Counted from the stretch's first letter, positions 25,817 to 34,009 are shown. The stretch is DNA of 64,000 bases from CAZTDU01 sp050248795 (GCA_050248795.1 JBFWRS010000017.1:4010-68009); one strand, 5' to 3'. Numbers and translations are program-made. Notes: a model not told the origin generated them from the letters alone.

Positions 25817-25822
25817 TATAAT
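25817..25822 (+). promoter_or_regulatory. Perfect -10 hexamer in front of tolB
   Basis: TATAAT lies just after the tolA stop and ends 6 bases before the tolB ATG. No Shine-Dalgarno sequence sits in front of tolB. If used, transcription would begin at or within a base or two of the ATG, giving a leaderless tolB message. Confidence 0.35.
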
Positions 25823-25828
25823 CGGCCC

Positions 25829-27097
25829 ATGAGACGCTTCATCGCGGCGTTGTTGCTGTGGCTTGCCGCGTTCAGTGCCAGCGCGCAGCTTTCCATCGAA
25901 GTCACCGGCGCGGGCGGCAGCAGGATCCCCGTCGCCATCGTGCCGTTCGCCGGCGAAGGCGGGGTGTCGCCGAGCATCTCCGCGATCGTGCGCGCCGACC
26001 TCGAGCGCAGCGGCCTCTTCCGCGCCATCGAGGCGCCGCCGATCGTTCCCGCGCCCACCGACGCCACCGCGGTGAACTACCCCGAGTGGCGCGCGCGGCT
26101 CGCCGACGCGCTGGTGCTCGGTTCGGTCGCGGCGCGGCCCGACGGCCGCTTCGAAGTGCGCTTCAAGCTGCACGACGTCGCCAAGGCGACCGACCTCTCG
26201 GGCGTTGCCTACACGCTGACAAAGGACCAGGTGCGCGCCACCGCGCACCGCATCGCCGATTACGTCTACGAGAAGCTCACCGGCGAAAAGGGCGTGTTCT
26301 CCACGCGCATCGCCTACGTGGTCAAGCGCGGCAACCGCTACGAGCTGCAGATCGCGGACGCCGACGGCGCCGGCGAGGAGACCGCGCTTGCGTCCTTCGA
26401 GCCGATCATCTCGCCGGCGTGGTCGCCTGACGGCCGGCGCATCGCCTACGTCTCCTTCGAGAACAAGAAGCCGGTGGTGTACGTGCATTCGCTGCTCGAC
26501 GGCAAGCGCACGGTGGCGGCGAATTTCAAGGGCTCGAACTCCGCGCCGGCGTGGTCGCCCGACGGCAACCGGCTGGCGGTGGCGCTGTCGCGCGACGGCG
26601 GCTCGCAGATCTTCATGGTCAACGCCGACGGCAGCGGCGTGCGGCGGCTGACGAGTTCCAGCGGCATCGACACCGAGCCGCGCTTCTCGCCCGACGGCCA
26701 GCACATCTACTTCACCTCCGATCGCGGCGGCAGCCCGCAGATCTACCGCATGGGCGCGGGCGGCGGCGACGCGCAGCGCGTCACCTTCGACGGCACCTAC
26801 AACGTGTCGCCCAGGCTGTCGCCCGACGGCAAGCGGCTTGCCTACGTGACGCGCAATGCCGGCAAGTTCCAGGTCGCGGTGCACGACTTCGCCACCCGCC
26901 AGACGCAGGTGCTGACCGACAGCGACCGCGACGAATCCCCCAGCTTTGCGCCCAATGGGCGCATGATCCTCTTCGCCACCGTGATCGGCGGCCGCGGCGT
27001 GTTGTCCGCGGTGTCCGCGGACGGTAGCGTCAAGCAGCGCCTGACGACTTCGGCGGGCGATGTCAGGGAACCAGCCTGGGGCCCGTTCATCCAATGA
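25829..27097 (+). CDS. tolB: Tol-Pal system beta-propeller protein TolB
   Basis: A 422-residue periplasmic protein with a signal peptide cleaved near FSASAQ. The N-terminal domain (about residues 25-155) is followed by a six-bladed propeller made of repeated WSPDGRRIAYVS-, WSPDGNRLAVALS-, FSPDGQHIYFTSD- and LSPDGKRLAYVT-type blades. It binds Pal and receives TolA. The ATG at 25829 starts the signal sequence MRRFIAALLLWLAAF; an ATG at 25808 in the tolA end would add seven polar residues and is less likely. pal follows after 17 bases. Confidence 0.95.
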   Translation: MRRFIAALLLWLAAFSASAQLSIEVTGAGGSRIPVAIVPFAGEGGVSPSISAIVRADLERSGLFRAIEAPPIVPAPTDATAVNYPEWRARLADALVLGSVAARPDGRFEVRFKLHDVAKATDLSGVAYTLTKDQVRATAHRIADYVYEKLTGEKGVFSTRIAYVVKRGNRYELQIADADGAGEETALASFEPIISPAWSPDGRRIAYVSFENKKPVVYVHSLLDGKRTVAANFKGSNSAPAWSPDGNRLAVALSRDGGSQIFMVNADGSGVRRLTSSSGIDTEPRFSPDGQHIYFTSDRGGSPQIYRMGAGGGDAQRVTFDGTYNVSPRLSPDGKRLAYVTRNAGKFQVAVHDFATRQTQVLTDSDRDESPSFAPNGRMILFATVIGGRGVLSAVSADGSVKQRLTTSAGDVREPAWGPFIQ

Positions 27098-27114
27098 TCC
27101 GAGAGGAATAGACC

Positions 27115-27672
27115 ATGCGCGCCATATTCGCAGCCATCGCCGTAGCCGCCCTGCTCGCGGGCTGTTCGAGCACGCCGACCGACGAGCAGGACCCCGCCGG
27201 GGTCGAAGAGCGCAAGCCCGCGGCAGGCACCGGTGCCGCGTCGCAGCCGGTATCGAAGCCCGGCGTGTCCGGCGTCGACCTCACGGCGTCGAGGAAGTCC
27301 GCCGCCAGCGCGCTCACCGACCCGGGTTCGATCCTGTCCAAGCGCTCGATCTTCTACGACCTCGACAAGTACGACGTGCGCGACGAGTTCAAGCCGCTGG
27401 TCGAGGCGCACGCCAGGTACCTTCGCGACAATCCCAACGCCAAGGTGCTGATCCAGGGCAACACCGACGAGCGCGGCAGCCGCGAATACAACCTCGCGCT
27501 CGGCCAGCGCCGTTCCGAAGGCGTCAAGCGCATGATGCTGCTGCTCGGCGTGCGCGAGGCGCAGGTCGAAGCCGTCAGCCTCGGCGAAGAGAAACCGCGC
27601 GCTCAGGGCTCGAACGAAAGCGCATGGTCGCAGAACCGCAGGAGCGACATCCTGCATTCGGGCGAGTTCTGA
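27115..27672 (+). CDS. pal: Peptidoglycan-associated lipoprotein Pal
   Basis: A 185-residue outer-membrane lipoprotein with lipobox LLAGC (Cys17). A flexible Pro/Ala/Ser linker precedes the OmpA-like domain (about residues 78-180), which contains the peptidoglycan-binding motif IQGNTDERGSREYNLALGQRR. It anchors the outer membrane to peptidoglycan and binds TolB and TolA. A GAGAGGAA ribosome site precedes the ATG. The stop overlaps the cpoB start. Confidence 0.96.
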   Translation: MRAIFAAIAVAALLAGCSSTPTDEQDPAGVEERKPAAGTGAASQPVSKPGVSGVDLTASRKSAASALTDPGSILSKRSIFYDLDKYDVRDEFKPLVEAHARYLRDNPNAKVLIQGNTDERGSREYNLALGQRRSEGVKRMMLLLGVREAQVEAVSLGEEKPRAQGSNESAWSQNRRSDILHSGEF

Positions 27673-28457
27673 TGCGCCTGCGCGCCGCACGCGTTGCGGT
27701 GCTCGGCGCCGTGTTCGCCGCGGCACTTGCGGCACCGGCGCCCGCCTGGGCGATCTTCGGCGACGACGAGGCGCGCGCGCGCATCGACGCGCTGAGAAAA
27801 GAAGTCCAGGCGAGCCAGCGCGCCGTGGACGAACGCCTCGCCAAGCTGGAAGACCGCCGCGCGCTGCTGGACCTGGCGTCGCAGATCGAAGCGCTGAAAG
27901 CAGACATCGCCAAGCTGCGCGGACAGGTGGAAGTACTGGTGAACCTGTCCGAGCAGGCGGAGAAGCGCCAGAAGGACCTGTACCTCGACATCGACACGCG
28001 CCTGAGGAAGCTCGAGCAGGTGCAGGAGGGCGCCGCCGCCGGCGGCACGCCACAGGCGGACGCGGGCATTCCCGCTGCGGAGACCAAGGCCTACGAAGCG
28101 GCGCTGAACCAGTTCAAGCTGGGCAACTACCCGATGGCGATTTCCGCGTTCCAGGGCTTCATGGTCACCTACCCCGGAAGCAAGCTCGCGCCCTCGGCAC
28201 AGTACTGGATCGGCAATGCGCATTACGCGCGGCGCGACTTCAAGCAGGCGATCGCCGCGCAGCAGCGCGTGGTGGCGCAATGGCCGGATGACCCCAAGGC
28301 GCCGGATGCGCTGCTGAACATGGCCTCGTCGCAGGAAGCAAGGGGCGACCGGCGCGGCGCGCGCAGCACGCTCGAAGCGCTGGTGACGAAGTACCCCGCG
28401 AGCCCCGCCGCGGCGAGCGCGAAGCAGCGGCTCGCGCAGTCGCCCGCCGGGCGTTGA
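27672..28457 (+). CDS. cpoB: Cell division coordinator CpoB (YbgF)
   Basis: A 261-residue periplasmic protein with a signal peptide ending near APAWA. An N-terminal coiled-coil region (about residues 30-120, Arg/Lys/Glu/Leu heptads) mediates trimer formation in known homologues, followed by a TPR domain (about 140-255: YEAALNQFKLGNYPMAISAFQGF and two further repeats). It links Tol-Pal to peptidoglycan synthesis at the division site. ATG at 27672 overlaps the pal stop; the stop overlaps the TTG of queC. Confidence 0.93.
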   Translation: MRLRAARVAVLGAVFAAALAAPAPAWAIFGDDEARARIDALRKEVQASQRAVDERLAKLEDRRALLDLASQIEALKADIAKLRGQVEVLVNLSEQAEKRQKDLYLDIDTRLRKLEQVQEGAAAGGTPQADAGIPAAETKAYEAALNQFKLGNYPMAISAFQGFMVTYPGSKLAPSAQYWIGNAHYARRDFKQAIAAQQRVVAQWPDDPKAPDALLNMASSQEARGDRRGARSTLEALVTKYPASPAAASAKQRLAQSPAGR

Positions 28458-29161
28458 CCCTTCCGGAAGCCGTGCACGCGCCTGCGCGCGCGGTCGTGCT
28501 GCTTTCGGGCGGCCTGGATTCCGCTACCACGCTGGCCTGGGCGCGCGCCAAGGGCTTCGACTGCTACGCGCTGTCGGTGGACTACGGTCAGCGCCACGCC
28601 GCTGAACTGCAGGCGGCGCGCCGCGTGGCGCAGCGTTTCGGCGCCACCCAGCACCGCATCATCAAGCTGGACCTCGCGCAGTTTGGCGGTTCGGCGCTGA
28701 CCGATGCGGCGATCGCGGTGCCGCAGGACGGCACCACCGACGGCATCCCGGTCACCTACGTGCCGGCGCGCAACACCATCCTCCTTTCGCTGGCGCTCGG
28801 CTGGGCCGAGGTGCTGGGCGCGCAGCACATCTACGTCGGCGCGAACGCGGTGGACTATTCCGGCTACCCGGACTGCCGACCGGAGTACCTGCGCGCATTC
28901 GAGGCGATGGCGAACCTGGCGACGAAGGCGGCGGTGGAAGGGCGGCGCATCGAGGTGCGCGGGCCGCTGGTGGACCTGCCCAAGGCCGCCATCGTCAAGC
29001 TGGCGCTCGAGCTCGGCGTCGACCCGGCCGAGACCTTGAGCTGCTACCAACCTGACGCCGCGGGCCGCGCCTGCGGTCGCTGCGATGCATGCCGCATCCG
29101 CCTTGCCGGGTTCGCTGCCGCAGGGGTGGAGGACCCTGCCAACTATATTAGTATCCCCTGA
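28454..29161 (+). CDS. queC: 7-cyano-7-deazaguanine synthase QueC
   Basis: A 235-residue enzyme that makes preQ0 from 7-carboxy-7-deazaguanine and ammonia in queuosine synthesis. The PP-loop SGGLDSAT is near residue 20, YVPARNTILLSLA follows, and four Cys near the C-terminus (SCYQPD...CGRCDACRIR) bind zinc. Start TTG at 28454 overlaps the cpoB stop; GTG at 28472 is an equally credible start because homologues begin a few residues before the PP-loop. Location beside cpoB is common in proteobacteria. Confidence 0.94.
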   Translation: MTLPEAVHAPARAVVLLSGGLDSATTLAWARAKGFDCYALSVDYGQRHAAELQAARRVAQRFGATQHRIIKLDLAQFGGSALTDAAIAVPQDGTTDGIPVTYVPARNTILLSLALGWAEVLGAQHIYVGANAVDYSGYPDCRPEYLRAFEAMANLATKAAVEGRRIEVRGPLVDLPKAAIVKLALELGVDPAETLSCYQPDAAGRACGRCDACRIRLAGFAAAGVEDPANYISIP

Positions 29162-29172
29162 TGCAATTACGG

Positions 29173-29197
29173 TACAAGAGGGCTCCGCCCTCTTGTA
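29173..29197 (+). terminator. Hairpin between queC and the YeeE/YedE gene
   Basis: Perfect 11-bp inverted repeat TACAAGAGGGC / GCCCTCTTGTA with a TCC loop, starting 12 bases after the queC stop and ending 20 bases before the transporter ATG. There is no U tract. It may end the tol-queC transcript in part or act in the transporter leader. Confidence 0.5.
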
Positions 29198-29216
29198 ACT
29201 CCCGGAAGCCAGACAG

Positions 29217-30338
29217 ATGCCAAGTGAAATTACTCCAGAACAGATCGCGCCGTACGTCGCCGGCGGCGCATTCCTGCTCGCGTTCATCTTCGGCGCCGTG
29301 GGCAACAAGACCAACTTCTGCACCATGGGCGCGGTGTCCGACTGGGTGAACATGGGCGACAAGGGCCGGCTGCGCATGTGGCTGCTGGCGATCGCGGTGG
29401 CGATCCTCGGCGCGAACGCGCTGCACCTGGCGGGCGTGGTCGACCTGGGCAAGTCGATCTACACCGCGCCGAATTTCACCTGGCTGTCGTACATCGTCGG
29501 CGGCTTCGTGTTCGGCATCGGCATGACGCTGGGTTCGGGCTGCGGCTCGAAGACGCTGATCCGCATCGGCGCCGGCAACCTGAAGTCGATCGTGGTGTTC
29601 GTGTTCCTCGGCATCGCCGCGTACATGACGCTGCGCGGCCTGTTCGGCGCGTTCCGCGTCGAGGTGCTCGAGAAGGCGGCGGTCACGCTCGCGGGCAGCC
29701 AGGACCTGCCCTCGATCCTCGTGCGGCTCGCGGGCGGCGCGCGCGAGACCTGGATCTGGGTGCTGTCTCTGGGCATCGCCGGCGGACTGCTCGCCTACAT
29801 CTATGCGTCGAAGGAGTTCCGCGAGAACTTCGACTTCACGCTCGGCGGCGTGGTCACCGGACTGGTGGTGGTGGGCGGCTGGTACGTCTCCGGCAGGATC
29901 GGCTACCTGGCCGAGGACCCGCAGACGCTGCAGGAGGCCTTCGTCGCCACCAATACCGGCCGCATGGAGTCGTTTTCCTTCGTCGCGCCGATGGCCTTCA
30001 GCCTCGAATACCTGATGCTGTGGACCGACAAGTCGAAGATCATCACCTACGGCATCGCTTCCGCCGCCGGCGTGATCGCGGGCTCGGCGGCCTGGGCGCT
30101 GGCGACGAAGAGCTTTCGCTGGGAGGGTTTCCGCGACGCCGAGGACACCGCGATGCACATGCTGGGCGGCATCCTGATGGGCTTTGGCGGCATCACGGCG
30201 CTGGGCTGCACCGTGGGGCAGGGAATCTCGGGCTTTTCGACCCTCGCGGTCGGGTCGATGCTCACCTTCGTGTCCCTGATCGCCGGCGCCGCGGCAACGA
30301 TGAAGTGGCAATACTGGCGAATGATGCGCGAAGCCTGA
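29217..30338 (+). CDS. YeeE/YedE-family (TsuA-like) sulfur-compound transporter
   Basis: A 373-residue membrane protein with about nine hydrophobic helices. The family's conserved Cys motifs are visible: TNFCTMGAVSD near the N-terminus, GSGCGSKTLIRIG in the middle and ALGCTVGQGISG near the C-terminus. TsuA members import thiosulfate by passing it between these cysteines. No rhodanese or TusA gene lies beside it here, so the substrate is inferred only from the family. The ATG at 29217 was chosen because the conserved N-terminus begins there. Confidence 0.88.
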   Translation: MPSEITPEQIAPYVAGGAFLLAFIFGAVGNKTNFCTMGAVSDWVNMGDKGRLRMWLLAIAVAILGANALHLAGVVDLGKSIYTAPNFTWLSYIVGGFVFGIGMTLGSGCGSKTLIRIGAGNLKSIVVFVFLGIAAYMTLRGLFGAFRVEVLEKAAVTLAGSQDLPSILVRLAGGARETWIWVLSLGIAGGLLAYIYASKEFRENFDFTLGGVVTGLVVVGGWYVSGRIGYLAEDPQTLQEAFVATNTGRMESFSFVAPMAFSLEYLMLWTDKSKIITYGIASAAGVIAGSAAWALATKSFRWEGFRDAEDTAMHMLGGILMGFGGITALGCTVGQGISGFSTLAVGSMLTFVSLIAGAAATMKWQYWRMMREA

Positions 30339-30344
30339 TAAAAT
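30339..30344 (+). promoter_or_regulatory. Candidate -10 element for tRNA-Lys
   Basis: TAAAAT directly follows the transporter stop codon, about 30 bases before the tRNA 5' end, a normal leader length for a tRNA precursor. The -35 is not recognisable. Confidence 0.35.
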
Positions 30345-30373
30345 TCGCGCCTTTTCCGCGCCATTCAATCCTT

Positions 30374-30449
30374 GGGTCGTTAGCTCAGCTGGTAGAGCAG
30401 CGGACTTTTAATCCGTTGGTCGGCGGTTCGAATCCGCCACGACCTACCA
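30374..30449 (+). tRNA. tRNA-Lys (anticodon TTT)
   Basis: A 76-base cloverleaf with CCA encoded. D-arm TTAGCTCAGCTGGTAGAGC, anticodon loop CTTTTAA with anticodon TTT, and T-arm GGCGGTTCGAATCCGCC are all standard. The acceptor stem is GGGTCGT with ACGACCT, so position 1 and 72 form a G-U wobble in place of the usual G-C; the discriminator base is A. An intrinsic terminator follows 8 bases later. Confidence 0.96.
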
Positions 30450-30457
30450 AATACTTG

Positions 30458-30486
30458 AAGCCCTTAGCGTGAGCTAGGGGCTTTTT
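30458..30486 (+). terminator. Intrinsic terminator of tRNA-Lys
   Basis: Stem AAGCCCTTAGC / GCTAGGGGCTT (11 bp with one G-U), loop GTGA, then TTTTTC. It is followed by the end of the convergent regulator gene, whose last codons overlap the stem. Confidence 0.85.
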
Positions 30487-32047
30487 CTTTGGCGCGCTTG
30501 GCGACGCTGATGATCTCCTTGCGCACGTCGGTGATGTCGCGTGCGCGCGAGGCGCTGGCGCCGTCGCAGTGCTCGTGCCTCGGGCAGTGCGTGCTGCGTG
30601 GGCAGATGATGCGCGCGGGGTTGGCCAGCGCGTCGTTGACCCAGGCGATGTTCAGCACCGTGGCTGCGGCGCGGATGGCGTCGGCGGCGGCCTTCGGGAT
30701 CCTTGCCTCGCCGTGATGCGCCATGCAGGCCTCGCCGATGCCGGCGACGACCTCCTCGGGATCGACGCTGTGCGAGCGTAGCGCCGGCGCGAGGTCCACG
30801 CCCACCGACAGCACGTGCGGGTTGCCGGCCATGTCCCTGGTGCGGCGCGAATGGCAGCAGTAAAGCAGCGACCGTTCGCCGTCGCGCAGCACCGAAATCT
30901 GCGAGCCGCGGTCCGGGCCGTGCTTTTCGTCCAGCATGCGGAACACCGCCCAGTGCGGGCAGGGGTCGGTGACCTGCGCCATGTTTCCCCAGGGTAGCGG
31001 GATGCCATTGCCGCGGTAAACCGCGCGCAGGTAGCCGGGCGGGTAGGCGTCGAAATAGTGCCAGTAGGGATAGGGCGACACCTTGGTCATGCGCCGCATC
31101 ACCACCGCGGGCGTCAGCTCGATCTTCTCGCCCGCCTCGACGCGGTACGACTCGCGCGTGAGGAACCTGCGGAACGGCACCTTGGGGCACAACAGCGCAC
31201 CGGCGAAGAAGCTGCATTCGAAGTCGCGCCAGGCGTGCAGCACGTCCTGCGCGCTCATGCCTGCGGCGAGCTCCGCGCCCTCCGGGCTGCCGCCCATCTC
31301 GCCGCCGGTGGCGTGCGCGGACTTCAGCCCGTCGCCGTCGTGCAGCACCTTGTGCGCGAGGTGCGAGGCGAGGTCGAACTTCAGCCGCGCCGGGTCGTCC
31401 TGCAGCTCGCGATTCAGGTACACGGTGCGCGGCGACTCGAAGAACGAGCGCACCATGCTGCGCAGCTCGCGGTCCTTGTCGCGCGCCAGCACCGGCTTGC
31501 GGTCGAACCAGCGCAGGGTGAGGCCGTGGTGCTTGCACAGGCGCGTCAGGTCGTCGACGTCCAGCGGGAACCTGCGCTCGCCGATGCGCTCGGCGGCGCG
31601 CTCCAGGTCCGGGAAGTCGTTGCGCGACATCTCCTGGTGCGAGCGGATCAGCAGGTGCGCGAACTGCCGCCCGGTGGTGCCGGTCTGCGCAAGGAGCTCG
31701 GGGATCGCCGCCTGCAGCAGTTCCTTCGAGAAGAGGAACGCCGGCTCCAGCGGCACCCCGGCCGCGCCGCCGGCCTGCGGTGCCGTCGCGACCGGCTCGA
31801 TGTCCGGATTGCCGTCGAGAAACCAGCCGGGTTCGCGCTGGAACAGCTTCGACAAGAGGCCGAGCACCTCGTCCGAGGGCACGCGCTTGCCGCTCTCGAT
31901 CATGCTCAGGTACGACACCGACGGCGCGCCCTGCGAATCCAGCTGGGCGCAGCGCGCCGACAGTTCCTCCAGCGTCAGGCCGTTGCGCTTGCGCAGCGCG
32001 CGCAGCTTGGTGCCGAGGAAGTGGCTCTTGCGGGTGTGCAGGGTCAT
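30464..32047 (-). CDS. XRE-family regulator of the short-chain fatty acyl (ScfR) type
   Basis: A 527-residue regulator. The helix-turn-helix domain lies at about residues 10-65 (LRALRKRNGLTLEELSARC...SVSYLSMIESGKR). A middle domain related to ImmA/IrrE follows (about 170-300), in which the HExxH zinc-protease motif is replaced by HLAHK, so peptidase activity is unlikely. The C-terminal ScfR domain ends in a Cys/His-rich tail (ICPRSTHCPRHEHC). Relatives control propionate, glyoxylate or other short acyl-CoA genes by sensing acyl-CoA. ATG at 32047 was chosen at the start of the HTH. The divergent promoter holds three phased repeats that are probably its operator. Confidence 0.88.
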   Translation of the reverse strand: MTLHTRKSHFLGTKLRALRKRNGLTLEELSARCAQLDSQGAPSVSYLSMIESGKRVPSDEVLGLLSKLFQREPGWFLDGNPDIEPVATAPQAGGAAGVPLEPAFLFSKELLQAAIPELLAQTGTTGRQFAHLLIRSHQEMSRNDFPDLERAAERIGERRFPLDVDDLTRLCKHHGLTLRWFDRKPVLARDKDRELRSMVRSFFESPRTVYLNRELQDDPARLKFDLASHLAHKVLHDGDGLKSAHATGGEMGGSPEGAELAAGMSAQDVLHAWRDFECSFFAGALLCPKVPFRRFLTRESYRVEAGEKIELTPAVVMRRMTKVSPYPYWHYFDAYPPGYLRAVYRGNGIPLPWGNMAQVTDPCPHWAVFRMLDEKHGPDRGSQISVLRDGERSLLYCCHSRRTRDMAGNPHVLSVGVDLAPALRSHSVDPEEVVAGIGEACMAHHGEARIPKAAADAIRAAATVLNIAWVNDALANPARIICPRSTHCPRHEHCDGASASRARDITDVRKEIISVAKRAKEKAPSSR

Positions 32048-32066
32048 GGCCCGGGTGAATTCCGTG

Positions 32067-32103
32067 TGTGAAATTAACAATGTGAAATTTCTAATGTCAA
32101 ATT
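32067..32103. promoter_or_regulatory. Three 14-bp phased direct repeats, probable operator
   Basis: TGTGAAATT (32067-32075), TGTGAAATT (32081-32089) and TGTCAAATT (32095-32103) repeat with an exact 14-base period inside an AT-rich patch between the ScfR-type regulator and the ketopantoate-reductase-like gene. The spacers are AACAA and TCTAA. The first repeat starts 20 bases upstream of the regulator ATG, so binding there would block its own transcription. Confidence 0.65.
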
Positions 32104-32179
32104 TACCACTATTCGGTGCCCATAATGCCTCGTGACCGCGCCTGTGCCGGTCGCGCCTGCACCGGATGGAGGGTTCGAC

Positions 32180-33241
32180 ATGAAGCACGACATTCTCGTT
32201 CTGGGGGCCTCGTACGGTTCCCTGCTCGGCACCAAGCTGCTGATGGCCGGGCACCGCGTCACGCTGGTCTGTACCGCGGCAACCGCCGAACTGATCAACC
32301 GCGAAGGCACGCGGGTGCGCTTTCCGCTGCGCGGCCGCGACGGGCTGCTGGAAGTCGCGTCCGGATCGCTGCCGGGCGAGCTATGCGCAGCCGCGCCCGA
32401 AGCGGTGGACCCGCAGGACTACGACCTCGTCGTGCTCGGCATGCAGGAGGCGCAGTACGCCGGCGCCGGTGTGCGCGAGCTGATGGGCCGCATCGCCCGC
32501 GCGCGCAAGCCCTGCCTCGCCATCATGAACATGCCGCCGCTGCCCTACCTCGCGCGCATCCCGGGGCTGGCGACGCAGGCGCTGGAAGGCTGCTATGCCG
32601 ATCCGGGGGTATGGGCGGACTTCGACCCGGCGATGATCACGCTGGCGAGCCCGGATCCGCAGGCATTCCGGCCCCCGGGTGAGCCGAAGAACGTGCTGCA
32701 GGTCGGCTTGCCCACCAACTTCAAGGCGGCGAGGTTCGATGGCGAGGCGCCCACCGCGCTCTTGCGCGAGCTCGAAGCGGACATCGACGCGGCACGGCTG
32801 CACATGGGCGACGAGGAAATCGAGATCCCGGTGAAACTGAAAGTGCACGAATCGGTGTTCGTGCCGCTGGCCAAATGGCCGATGCTGATCGCCGGCAACT
32901 ACCGCTGCATCCGCGCCGACGAGATGATCCCGATCAAGGAGGCGGTGCATGGCAACGTCGCCAAGTCCCGCGAAGTCTACGACTGGGTGGCGAAGCTGTG
33001 CGGCAGGCTGGGCGCCGAGGCGGCCGACCTGGTGCCGTTCGACAAGTACGCCAAGGCCGCCGAGGGCCTGGGCAAGCCCTCGTCCGCCGCGCGCGCGCTG
33101 TTCTCCGGCGCGCAGCACATCGAGCGCGTGGACAGCCTGGTGCGCGGCATCGCTCGCCACCTGGGGCTGCACTCCGACGCGCTGCACGAGATCGTCACGC
33201 TGGTGGACGAGCGCCTGGGGCGCAACCGCCTGGCGCGCTGA
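32180..33241 (+). CDS. Ketopantoate reductase-like oxidoreductase
   Basis: A 353-residue protein with an N-terminal Rossmann nucleotide-binding fold (ILVLGASYGSLLGTKLLMAGHRVTLVC) and a helical C-terminal domain, the layout of ketopantoate reductases (PanE/ApbA). Length exceeds the usual 300 residues of PanE, and the pattern around the catalytic Lys is not obvious, so a different 2-oxo or opine substrate is possible. GGAGGG precedes the ATG at 32180. It is transcribed away from the ScfR-type regulator and may be its target. A 12-base gap separates it from the convergent SRAP gene. Confidence 0.75.
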   Translation: MKHDILVLGASYGSLLGTKLLMAGHRVTLVCTAATAELINREGTRVRFPLRGRDGLLEVASGSLPGELCAAAPEAVDPQDYDLVVLGMQEAQYAGAGVRELMGRIARARKPCLAIMNMPPLPYLARIPGLATQALEGCYADPGVWADFDPAMITLASPDPQAFRPPGEPKNVLQVGLPTNFKAARFDGEAPTALLRELEADIDAARLHMGDEEIEIPVKLKVHESVFVPLAKWPMLIAGNYRCIRADEMIPIKEAVHGNVAKSREVYDWVAKLCGRLGAEAADLVPFDKYAKAAEGLGKPSSAARALFSGAQHIERVDSLVRGIARHLGLHSDALHEIVTLVDERLGRNRLAR

Positions 33242-33253
33242 ACGGGGCGCCGA

Positions 33254-34009
33254 TCAGGCTTCGCCGGCATCTTCGCCGGCGGGCGCCTCGTCGATCGGCT
33301 GCGTCAGTTCCGGCCCGTGGTTGCGCGCGCTGTTGACGCGCTTGTCGACGCGGTGCGCGCGCACCGCGTCGGCGGGCACCGGCTGCAGCAGCTCGCGTAC
33401 CGCTTGCGCATCGGTCAACGCGGGGTCCAGCCAGGCGTCCTGGTTCGCGGCGGGCAGCGGGAACGGCATGCGGTCGTGGAAGCGGCCCACGGTTTCGTTC
33501 GCCGGCCCGGTGATGATGGCGCAGGATTCGACGACGCTGCCTTCGCGTTCCCAGCGGTCCCACACGCCGGCGAGCAGAGCGGTTTCGCCGCCCCGCGGAT
33601 AAACGAACCACGGCAGGTTGCCGCTCGTCAGTTCCTGCCATTCGTACCAGCCGCTGGCGGGAACCAGGCAGCGGCGCCGCCTGAACGGCAGGCGGAAGCT
33701 CGCCGCGTCGGCGACGCCTTCGACGCGCGCGATGAAGCTGGTGAAGCGCACGCGCGGCTCTTTCGACCAGTGGGGCAGCAACCACCATTGCATGGGCACG
33801 ATCTCGGGCACGCCGCCGGCAGCGGCGCGCACCACCGGCACATAGTTGGCCGGATTGCCCTGCTGCGGGGCGATGTTGTAGCGCGGCGGGAAGCTTTCCA
33901 GGTAGCGCTCGACGAAGCGCCGGATCAGCGCCTCCGCGCCGTCGTCGAGCGCCGACTTTTCCTGCCGCGACATCGACTTCGGCCCGTAGAGCGCATAGCG
34001 TCCGCACAT
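33254..34009 (-). CDS. SRAP-family DNA-protein crosslinking protein (YedK/HMCES-like)
   Basis: A 251-residue SOS response-associated peptidase family protein. Cys2 (MCGRYALYG) is the residue that crosslinks to abasic sites in single-stranded DNA. PRYNIAPQQ, the Glu in SGWYEWQ and the His in RFHDRMPF are present. The family motif FNARxE reads FIARVE here: the Asn that corresponds to Asn75 of E. coli YedK is Ile (codon ATC instead of AAC), while the Arg two positions later is kept. The protein protects replication forks at abasic sites. It is convergent with the ketopantoate-reductase-like gene. Confidence 0.92.
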   Translation of the reverse strand: MCGRYALYGPKSMSRQEKSALDDGAEALIRRFVERYLESFPPRYNIAPQQGNPANYVPVVRAAAGGVPEIVPMQWWLLPHWSKEPRVRFTSFIARVEGVADAASFRLPFRRRRCLVPASGWYEWQELTSGNLPWFVYPRGGETALLAGVWDRWEREGSVVESCAIITGPANETVGRFHDRMPFPLPAANQDAWLDPALTDAQAVRELLQPVPADAVRAHRVDKRVNSARNHGPELTQPIDEAPAGEDAGEA

